Positions 1 through 6,104 of a DNA stretch of 9,145 nt are shown piece after piece; position 1 is the stretch's first letter, and each line of letters opens with the position of its first letter. This DNA is from DATKMS01 sp041497995 (GTDB lineage Bacteria; Desulfobacterota; Binatia; HRBIN30), in the NCBI GenBank assembly GCA_041497995.1, contig JBGQHM010000277.1:1-9145 (forward strand), in the 5' to 3' direction. The notes beneath the pieces are model-generated. The model was not told the DNA's origin, searched no databases, and worked only from the letters and a program-made list of their open reading frames with translations. The position numbers and the translations under genes are program-made.

Positions 1-2829
1 CCCGTGCGGGAGTTCGACGCGCGCGGACGGAGCAGCCGCGACACGTTACGCGCCATCGAGGCACGTGCATCCGACCTCGAGATTGCGCGCCAGGAACGCA
101 ACCAGATTCTCGATGGCCTGACGAACGGCCTGCTGTTCCCGGGCGTCGAGTTCTTTCTGCCGTACTTCTACCCGGCCCTCGACACGCTGGCCGCGTACTT
201 GCCAGCGCAGACGCTGGTATGGCTGGACGGCGCGGGTGAAGTCGATGCAGCACTCGAGCGCACCTGGACCACCATCGAGCGGCGCGCCAGCGAGCGCGCG
301 GCTGAGCATCGCTTCTTTCCGCCGGCTGAGCAGCTGTACCTGTCGCCCACCGAGTGGCGCGCGACGTTCGCCGACTTCTCGACGATCGAGCTGGAGCCAC
401 TCGATGTCCTCTCGGCGACCGAGGATGAGCGCCATCTGTCCGTGCATTCGTTCCTGACGCGTGACCTGAAGATCGAACGCATCGCCGGCCGCAAGGAAGT
501 CTCCTTCGGCCCGGTCGCCGAACGCGTGCGCGCGTGGTGCGCCGAAGGACATCGCGTCGTGGTCGTCGTCAGCACCGTACCGCAGGTCGAACGCTTGAGC
601 CGTCTGTTCGACAACCACGACGTGACGGTGGAGCGTGTGACCAGTATCGCCGCCGCGCTCGCGTCCGCCGGTGCACACCCACGACTGCTCGTCGGTCACC
701 TGAGCGAGGGCTTCCGCATCCCCGACGAACGCCTCGTCGTCGTCACCGAGGCCGACATCTTCGGCGAGGCACGGCAGCGCCGCCGCACGCGCAAGGTTGA
801 GGTCTCGCAGCTCCTCAAGAACCTCAGCGAGCTGAAGCCGGAGGACTTCGTCGTGCACATCGATCACGGCGTCGGACGCTACCGCGGTCTCAAGCATCTA
901 CGCGTGTCGGATCTCGAAGGGGACTACCTGCACCTCGACTACTCCGGTGGCGATCGGCTCTACCTTCCAGTCGATCGCATCAACCTGGTGCAGAAGTACG
1001 TCGGCGCCGACGGCACGACGCCGGCGCTCGACAAGCTCGGCGGCACCAGCTGGGAGAAGGTCAAACGCAAGACGCGCGAGTCCATCTTCTCCATGGCCAA
1101 GGAGCTGCTCGGCATCTACGCGGCGCGCGAGATCATGGAAGGCAAGGCGTTCAGCACGCCGGACCCGTACTTCCGCGAGTTCGAAGCGGCCTTCGCGTTC
1201 GAGGAGACACCGGACCAGCTCAACGCCATCAACGACGTGCTCAGCGACATGCAGCGTACCAAACCGATGGACCGGCTCATCTGCGGCGACGTAGGATATG
1301 GCAAAACGGAGGTGGCGATGCGCGCCGCCTTTCTCGCTGTGCTCGACGGGCGGCAAGTCGCCGTGCTGGTACCCACGACGGTGCTCGCGCAGCAGCACTA
1401 CAACACCTTCCGCCAGCGCTTTCAGGGCCACCCGGTCCGTGTGGAGATGCTGTCCCGCTTCCTGAGTCGTTCCGAGATTCAAGCGGTGGTGAAAGGCGTC
1501 GCCAGCGGCGAGGTGGACATCGTCATCGGCACGCACCGCTTGCTGCAGAAGGACATCAACTTCAAGAACCTCGGTCTGCTCGTCGTCGACGAAGAGCACC
1601 GCTTCGGCGTGAAGAACAAAGAGCAGATCAAACAGATGCGCAAGCTGGTCGACGTGATGACGCTCACCGCCACGCCGATCCCGCGTACGTTACAGATGTC
1701 GCTGCTCGGCATCCGTGACCTCAGCGTGATCGAGACGCCGCCGATCGATCGGCTGGCCATCCGCACGTACGTCACCCGTTACGACGAGGGCATCATCCGC
1801 GAGGCCATCTTGCGCGAGCTGGCGCGCGGCGGGCAGGTGTTCTTCGTGCACAATCGGGTCGAGACCATCGAGATCCGCGCTCGCCGGCTGCGCGAGCTGG
1901 TGCCCGACGCAACGTTCGCCGTGGCGCACGGCCAGATGCACGAAGACGACCTCGAACGGGTGATGGGCGAGTTCTTCTCCAAGAAGGTCACGGTGCTGGT
2001 GTGCTCGGCGATCATTGAATCTGGACTGGACGTCCCGAATGCCAACACCATCATCATCGACCGTGCCGATCACTTCGGTTTGGCGCAGCTCTATCAGCTG
2101 CGCGGCCGCGTCGGGCGTTCCCACGAGCGCGCCTATGCCTATCTGATGATCCCCGGCGAGCAGCTCATCTCGCGCGACGCACAGATGCGGCTGCGGGCAT
2201 TGCAAGAGCTGGACGACCTGGGCGGCGGCTTCAAGCTGGCGGCGCACGACCTGGAAATACGCGGCGCCGGCAACCTGCTCGGCAAGCAGCAGTCCGGACA
2301 GATCGCTGCCGTCGGCTTCGAGCTGTACCAGCAGATGATGGAAGAGGCCGTCCACGAGCTGCGCGGCGAACACGTGCAGCATGAAGTGGAGCCGGAGATC
2401 CAACTAGGCATTCCCGCCTTCATCCCGGAGAGCTACATCCCCGACGAGAACCAGCGGCTCGTGTTCTATCGTCGCCTGGCAGCGATTCGCGGGCAGACGG
2501 ATCTCAACGACATCGCCAACGAGCTGCGCGACCGCTACGGCCCGCTGCCACCTACGGTAGACAGTTTCCTGCGCATAATGGATTTGCGGCGCAGCCTCAA
2601 AGAGTACATGGTCGTGCGCGCGGCATTGCGCGAGGGCGCGGTCACGCTACAGTTCCATCCCGATGCACCGGTCAACGTCGACAAATTGGTGGCGATGGTG
2701 CATCGGGGTGAAGGACGCTTCAAGTTGTCCGCCGATTTCCAACTGAGCTTCAGGCCGGACGTGCGCGACTGGGACGGACTGCTCGAAGAGACCAAGGCGG
2801 TCTTGCAAGAGCTGAGAGAGACATGTTAG
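1..2829 (+). CDS. mfd: Transcription-repair coupling factor Mfd, 5'-truncated by window edge
   Basis: Mfd is an ATP-dependent DNA translocase that pushes stalled RNA polymerase off damaged template and recruits UvrA for nucleotide excision repair. The frame is open to the left edge, and the GTG at 4 is internal rather than the start. About 942 codons are visible against roughly 1150 in the family, so about 200 N-terminal residues are missing. Visible in order: the end of the UvrB-like module (EFFLPYFYP, near nt 150); the CarD-like RNA polymerase-interacting domain (VVHIDHGVGRYRGL, from nt 847); Walker A GDVGYGKT (nt 1285-1308); the DEEH box (nt 1588-1599); TLTATPIPRTLQMSL (from nt 1660); motif VI QLRGRVGRSHERAYAY (near nt 2095-2142); the translocation region with IRGAGNLLGKQQSGQ (nt 2260-2300); and the C-terminal TRCF domain (from about nt 2386). 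All helicase motifs look intact. The stop overlaps the next start by 7 bases, which implies co-transcription. Confidence 0.97.
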   Translation, partial: PVREFDARGRSSRDTLRAIEARASDLEIARQERNQILDGLTNGLLFPGVEFFLPYFYPALDTLAAYLPAQTLVWLDGAGEVDAALERTWTTIERRASERAAEHRFFPPAEQLYLSPTEWRATFADFSTIELEPLDVLSATEDERHLSVHSFLTRDLKIERIAGRKEVSFGPVAERVRAWCAEGHRVVVVVSTVPQVERLSRLFDNHDVTVERVTSIAAALASAGAHPRLLVGHLSEGFRIPDERLVVVTEADIFGEARQRRRTRKVEVSQLLKNLSELKPEDFVVHIDHGVGRYRGLKHLRVSDLEGDYLHLDYSGGDRLYLPVDRINLVQKYVGADGTTPALDKLGGTSWEKVKRKTRESIFSMAKELLGIYAAREIMEGKAFSTPDPYFREFEAAFAFEETPDQLNAINDVLSDMQRTKPMDRLICGDVGYGKTEVAMRAAFLAVLDGRQVAVLVPTTVLAQQHYNTFRQRFQGHPVRVEMLSRFLSRSEIQAVVKGVASGEVDIVIGTHRLLQKDINFKNLGLLVVDEEHRFGVKNKEQIKQMRKLVDVMTLTATPIPRTLQMSLLGIRDLSVIETPPIDRLAIRTYVTRYDEGIIREAILRELARGGQVFFVHNRVETIEIRARRLRELVPDATFAVAHGQMHEDDLERVMGEFFSKKVTVLVCSAIIESGLDVPNANTIIIDRADHFGLAQLYQLRGRVGRSHERAYAYLMIPGEQLISRDAQMRLRALQELDDLGGGFKLAAHDLEIRGAGNLLGKQQSGQIAAVGFELYQQMMEEAVHELRGEHVQHEVEPEIQLGIPAFIPESYIPDENQRLVFYRRLAAIRGQTDLNDIANELRDRYGPLPPTVDSFLRIMDLRRSLKEYMVVRAALREGAVTLQFHPDAPVNVDKLVAMVHRGEGRFKLSADFQLSFRPDVRDWDGLLEETKAVLQELRETC

Positions 2830-3803
2830 CGGCGGTGCCAATGATGCTAGTGCGCATTCCTCAAATCAGGGCCCTGGTGGCCGTCAGCGCTCTTGGCCTG
2901 GGGCTCGCTGTGTCGTCCGCCCGCGCCACCGTCGTCAACAAGATCGTCGCCACCGTCGACGGCGACCCGATCACGCTCTACCAGCTCAAACAGTACAGCG
3001 AGAAAAACCTCCGTACCCGCCAAGGAGGTCCCGTGCTCGATCAGTCGCAGACCCTGGAAGCGCTGATCACCGACAAGGTGATCGAGAAGGAAGCCAGCGA
3101 CAAGGGTATCATCGTCCGCGACGAGGACATCGACCATTACATCGAGGGCATCAAGGAGCGGAACCATCTCACCGAGGAGCAGCTGCAGCAGGCGCTCGCC
3201 GCGCAGGGCCTCTCCAAGGAGAGCTACCGCGCACAGGTGCGTGAGGACATCCAGAAGGCGCAGCTGATCAACCGCGAGATCCGCGGCAAGGTCAGCGTCA
3301 CCCCCGAGGAGGTGGAGCGCTACTACAAGGCGCACCTGTCTGAGTACTCCACTCCCGAGCGCATCCAGGTGGCGCACATTCTTTTCCATCTCGACCCCAA
3401 CCCCAGCCCCGATCAGGTCGCCGCGACCACCGCGAAGGCCGACGAGGTGCGGGCACGCATCAAGAAAGGGGCAGACTTCGCCGAGATGGCGCAGCAATAC
3501 TCCGACGATCCGACCGGCAAGAACGGCGGCGACCTGGGCTGGTTCAAGCACGGCGAGATGCTCGATGAGATCGAGAAGAGCGCCGAGAAACTCAAGGTCG
3601 GTGAGGTGAGTGAGCCGGTACGGACGAAGGCCGGGATTCATCTGATCAAACTGGAAGCCCGTGAAGGGGCGTCGCACGAAAACCTCGGCGAGCTGCAGGA
3701 TCAGATCAAACAGCAGCTGTACAATGCGGCGCTCGAGGATCGCTTTCAAAAGTGGCTGACCGAAGAGCTGCGCAAGCGCCATCACGTCGAGATGCGGGAT
3801 TGA
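2823..3803 (+). CDS. surA: SurA-like periplasmic peptidyl-prolyl cis-trans isomerase (single parvulin domain)
   Basis: Predicted secreted chaperone/foldase of 326 residues that would assist outer-membrane protein folding in the periplasm. A signal peptide is visible: positive n-region (R11, R16), hydrophobic ALVAVSALGLGLAVSS, and an ARA site suggesting cleavage after A35. Then comes a SurA N-terminal domain (KIVATVDGDPITLYQL, about 40-170) and one parvulin domain (about 178-282) with VAHILFHLD, FAEMAQQYSDDPTGKNGGDLGWF and a GEVSEPVRTKAGIHLIKL ending. E. coli SurA is about 428 residues with two parvulin domains; this protein has one, a form common outside gammaproteobacteria, so PpiC/PrsA-like naming is also defensible. 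The ATG at 2823 overlaps the mfd stop and follows a purine-rich GAGAGAG (2814-2820), though only two bases away. ATG 2841 or 2844 would still leave a good signal peptide. Translation is probably coupled to mfd. Confidence 0.9.
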   Translation: MLAAVPMMLVRIPQIRALVAVSALGLGLAVSSARATVVNKIVATVDGDPITLYQLKQYSEKNLRTRQGGPVLDQSQTLEALITDKVIEKEASDKGIIVRDEDIDHYIEGIKERNHLTEEQLQQALAAQGLSKESYRAQVREDIQKAQLINREIRGKVSVTPEEVERYYKAHLSEYSTPERIQVAHILFHLDPNPSPDQVAATTAKADEVRARIKKGADFAEMAQQYSDDPTGKNGGDLGWFKHGEMLDEIEKSAEKLKVGEVSEPVRTKAGIHLIKLEAREGASHENLGELQDQIKQQLYNAALEDRFQKWLTEELRKRHHVEMRD

Positions 3804-4870
3804 GAAGGGGACTGTCCCCGCAGCGGGGACAGTCCCCAGTCCCGCTCGCCATCAGCATGGGCGACCCGGCCGGCATCGGGCCAGAGGTCGCGCTGAAAGC
3901 CATCACGACGCCTGCCGTCGCCGCACGCATCGAGCCGATCCTTGTCGGCGACGCGGGAGTATGGCACGACACGGCACAGCGCCTCGGTGCCCGCGTGGCC
4001 TTCGCGAGCGGCGGCGAGCGAACGTCGCGTGGCCGCGTCGCGCTCGCGATCTCTTCACAGCTGTCCGCACGCTATCGACAGCCGGGTGAGCCGCGCACCG
4101 CCCGCGGGGCCGCCGCCTGCGGCGAAGCGGCGTACGCCGCGATCCTCGAAGCGGTGCGGCTGGTACAGACAGGCCGTGCGTACGGCGTGGTAACGGCGCC
4201 GATCAACAAAGCGCACGTTGTCGCCGCCGGTCATGACTTTCCGGGGCACACCGAATTGCTGGCCGAGCTGTGCGGCGGCGTGCCGGTCCGTATGATGATG
4301 GCTGGCCCACGGCTGCGCGTGGTCCTCGTGACCATCCACCTGGCACTCGCCGACGTCCCGAGACGTCTGACACGCGACGGCGTGCAGCAGACCATTGAGA
4401 TCACCGCCGGCGCGCTGCGCCAGCAATTCGGCATCCGCGCGCCGCGCATCGCCGTCTGTGGGCTGAATCCGCACGCCGGCGAGCACGGGCTGTTCGGCGA
4501 TGAGGAGGGACGCATCATTGCACCAGCTGTCCAGGCGGCGCGCCGCCATGCCGTCGAAGTCGTCGGGCCGCTGGCCGCGGACAGCGTCTTCGCGCACGCC
4601 GTGGAGGGGCGCTACGACGCCGTCGTCTGTATGTATCACGATCAAGGTCTCGCTCCCTTCAAGTTGCTGCACTTCGCCGACGGCGTCAACGTCACCCTCG
4701 GCCTGCCGTTCGTGCGGACCTCGCCCGACCATGGAACGGCCTTCGACATCGCCGGCACCGGCAAGGCGGACCCGCGCAGTATGATCGCCGCCCTGCTATT
4801 GGCGGCGCAGACGGCGCGCGCCGGGGCTCACGCCGGGCTTGTGAAACATACCGGTGACACAGTAGGCTAA
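3800..4870 (+). CDS. pdxA: 4-hydroxythreonine-4-phosphate dehydrogenase PdxA
   Basis: PdxA oxidises 4-phosphohydroxy-L-threonine with NAD(P)+ to an unstable keto acid that decarboxylates to 3-amino-2-oxopropyl phosphate, in the DXP-dependent pyridoxal phosphate pathway of the cytoplasm. Signatures, numbered from TTG 3800: ISMGDPAGIGPE (18-29), VTAPINKAHV, substrate-binding GHTE (H150, T151), and metal-binding histidines H180 (TIHL), H225 (GLNPHAGEHG) and H280 (MYHDQG). Their spacings (30, 45, 55) match E. coli H136/H166/H211/H266 exactly. The C-terminus has LGLPFVRTSPDHGTAFDIAGTGKA. The enzyme looks complete and active. The start is doubtful: TTG 3800 overlaps the surA stop (TTGA) and gives 356 residues, about nine more before the first motif than in E. 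coli. In-frame alternatives are GTG 3752, CTG 3812 and ATG 3857; the last would remove the first beta-strand (LAIS). None has a well-spaced Shine-Dalgarno sequence. Residues 3-13 are encoded by the palindrome. Confidence 0.93.
   Translation: MRRGLSPQRGQSPVPLAISMGDPAGIGPEVALKAITTPAVAARIEPILVGDAGVWHDTAQRLGARVAFASGGERTSRGRVALAISSQLSARYRQPGEPRTARGAAACGEAAYAAILEAVRLVQTGRAYGVVTAPINKAHVVAAGHDFPGHTELLAELCGGVPVRMMMAGPRLRVVLVTIHLALADVPRRLTRDGVQQTIEITAGALRQQFGIRAPRIAVCGLNPHAGEHGLFGDEEGRIIAPAVQAARRHAVEVVGPLAADSVFAHAVEGRYDAVVCMYHDQGLAPFKLLHFADGVNVTLGLPFVRTSPDHGTAFDIAGTGKADPRSMIAALLLAAQTARAGAHAGLVKHTGDTVG
3807..3837. repeat. Perfect 15-base inverted repeat (REP-like palindrome) at the surA/pdxA junction
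   Basis: The left arm GGGGACTGTCCCCGC (3807-3821) is the exact reverse complement of the right arm GCGGGGACAGTCCCC (3823-3837), with a single A at 3822 between them. Each arm is itself almost palindromic around its central T/A (GGGGAC-T-GTCCCC), so the element is a nested palindrome. AGTCCC is repeated directly after it (3838-3843). It starts four bases after the surA stop and ends just before the conserved pdxA codons. No T-run follows, so it is not a typical intrinsic terminator. The compact, self-complementary form resembles REP-type elements mobilised by Y1/RAYT transposases; that identity is an inference from form, since no second copy lies in this window. It may also act on the mRNA as a stability or translation-controlling hairpin. 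Confidence 0.85.
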
Positions 4871-4877
4871 GCGCCCT

Positions 4878-4884
4878 GAGAGGA
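4878..4884 (+). promoter_or_regulatory. Ribosome binding site of the GlmU-like gene
   Basis: GAGAGGA lies five bases upstream of ATG 4890, inside the 19-base gap after the pdxA stop. It is a reasonable Shine-Dalgarno match and supports this start, which opens directly on the nucleotidyltransferase N-terminal strand (MKALILTGG). Confidence 0.7.
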
Positions 4885-4889
4885 CCGCG

Positions 4890-6098
4890 ATGAAGGCACT
4901 GATTCTCACGGGGGGAGCCGGTCGCACGCTCGTCCCCTTCTCGTCCACGCGGCCGAAGGCCATGACGGTGGTCGCCGGCGGCTCGCTCATGCGCCGCACC
5001 CTCACCCACCTGTGCGAAGTCGGCGTCACCGATGTCACCGTCGTCCTCGGCCAACACGGCGAGAAAGTGAAGTCCACTTTCCAGGATGGCCACGACGTCG
5101 GGGTCCACCTCTCGTACGTCGAACAGGACCGCCCCGGGGGAATCGTCGATGCGATCCTCTGCGCGCGCGGCCGCTTCATGCCGGGTGAATTTTTCATCCT
5201 GGTGTACGGCGACGTCGTGACCTCGGCCAATCCGTTCCATCAGCTCCTGCAGTCGTTCAACTCCTTCAAGGGCCCGATCGCCGGTGTCTGTCTGCCCGGG
5301 CCACCGACCGTGCGCTACGGCAACGTCTACTTGAGCGGCACGCGCATCAGGAAGATCGTCGAGAAGCCGACCACCGCCGGCCTCGGCAACTACGTCCTGG
5401 CCGGCGTGTTCGTCCTGCCGATGGAGGTGTTCACGTTGCTGGAGAAGAGCGGCGGCGATATGGAGCGCGTCTTCGACGAGCTGACCCAGGCCCCGGGCCT
5501 GCACGCCTCGATTTGGGAGGAAGGCTGGATCGACGTCGAGTATCCGTGGGACATCCTGGCGGCCAACCGCATGGTCATGGACACGTGGGAGGAGGCGCGC
5601 ATTTCCCGACACGCCGTCATCGAAGGGAACGTGACCATCAACGGACCGGTGCGCATCGAGCCCGGATCGGTGATCAAGGCGGGTGTCGTCCTTGCCGGTC
5701 CGTGTTACATCGGCCGCGATTGCTACGTCGGCCACAACGTTTTGGTGCGCTCGTACTCCTCCCTCGGTGCCGGCTCGATGATCGGCTACGGCGTCGAGCT
5801 CAAGAACTGTGTCCTCTTCGGCAACTCAAAAGTCGGTCGTCTGTCCTTCGTCGGCGATAGCGTGATCGGCGAGAACGTCGACATCGGTTCCGGAATCATG
5901 ACGATCAACAACAACCTGGACCGGACGCCGGTGTGGGTCGACGTACGCGGCGAATCGATCGACTCCGGGCTCACCAAGCTCGGCGCGTTCATGGGCGACG
6001 ACGTGAAGGTGGGGGCCGGAAACACCCTGGCTGCGGGGGCGGTGCTGGCACCGGGCACCTGCGTGCCGCACCACGCCACCATCGGCGGCGGGAGGTAA
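4890..6098 (+). CDS. GlmU-like sugar-1-phosphate nucleotidyltransferase with left-handed beta-helix domain; atypical active sites
   Basis: A 402-residue, two-domain protein. Residues about 2-230 form an NTP_transferase domain: TGGAGRTLVPFSSTRPKAM (7-25), metal-binding D108 in VYGDV, IVEKP, and the late metal-site segment WIDVEYPWDIL. Residues about 238-400 are hexapeptide repeats of a left-handed beta-helix, ending in SGLTKLGAFMGDDVKVGAG like the archaeal-type bifunctional GlmU (ST0452/MJ1101 class). With glmS next door, the expected role is making a UDP-sugar, plausibly UDP-GlcNAc. However, the usual GxGTRL nucleotide-binding motif reads GAGRTL, with T13 at the Arg position. In the acetyltransferase site, GHLTYLGD of E. 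coli GlmU reads GRLSFVGD: the catalytic His is R317, the Tyr is F320 and the Asn-377 equivalent is D331, while N340 is kept. Acetyl transfer is therefore doubtful. It could instead be a nucleotidyltransferase with a structural helix or another sugar specificity. The family is certain; the reaction is not. Confidence 0.88.
   Translation: MKALILTGGAGRTLVPFSSTRPKAMTVVAGGSLMRRTLTHLCEVGVTDVTVVLGQHGEKVKSTFQDGHDVGVHLSYVEQDRPGGIVDAILCARGRFMPGEFFILVYGDVVTSANPFHQLLQSFNSFKGPIAGVCLPGPPTVRYGNVYLSGTRIRKIVEKPTTAGLGNYVLAGVFVLPMEVFTLLEKSGGDMERVFDELTQAPGLHASIWEEGWIDVEYPWDILAANRMVMDTWEEARISRHAVIEGNVTINGPVRIEPGSVIKAGVVLAGPCYIGRDCYVGHNVLVRSYSSLGAGSMIGYGVELKNCVLFGNSKVGRLSFVGDSVIGENVDIGSGIMTINNNLDRTPVWVDVRGESIDSGLTKLGAFMGDDVKVGAGNTLAAGAVLAPGTCVPHHATIGGGR
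6091..6096 (+). promoter_or_regulatory. Strong ribosome binding site of glmS
   Basis: GGAGGT, a near-ideal Shine-Dalgarno sequence, sits eight bases upstream of ATG 6105. It overlaps the last codons and the stop (TAA 6096-6098) of the preceding gene. It is the best ribosome site in the window and suggests glmS is translated efficiently in its own right within the operon. Confidence 0.85.
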
Positions 6099-6104
6099 CG
6101 GCGC

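Noticed and set aside
2847..3785. 312-codon open frame on the minus strand opposite surA
   Set aside because: It mirrors the codon pattern of a clear SurA/parvulin gene. High-GC coding DNA often leaves the opposite strand open. The translation is a low-complexity Leu/Asp/Val mix with no recognisable motif.
3807..3843. Palindrome as an intrinsic transcription terminator
   Set aside because: There is no T-run after the stem (AGTCCCGCTC follows), and the next gene begins at once in the same direction.
6099..6104. glmS ribozyme or leader riboswitch
   Set aside because: Only six bases separate the genes, and upstream is coding sequence; there is no room for the structure.
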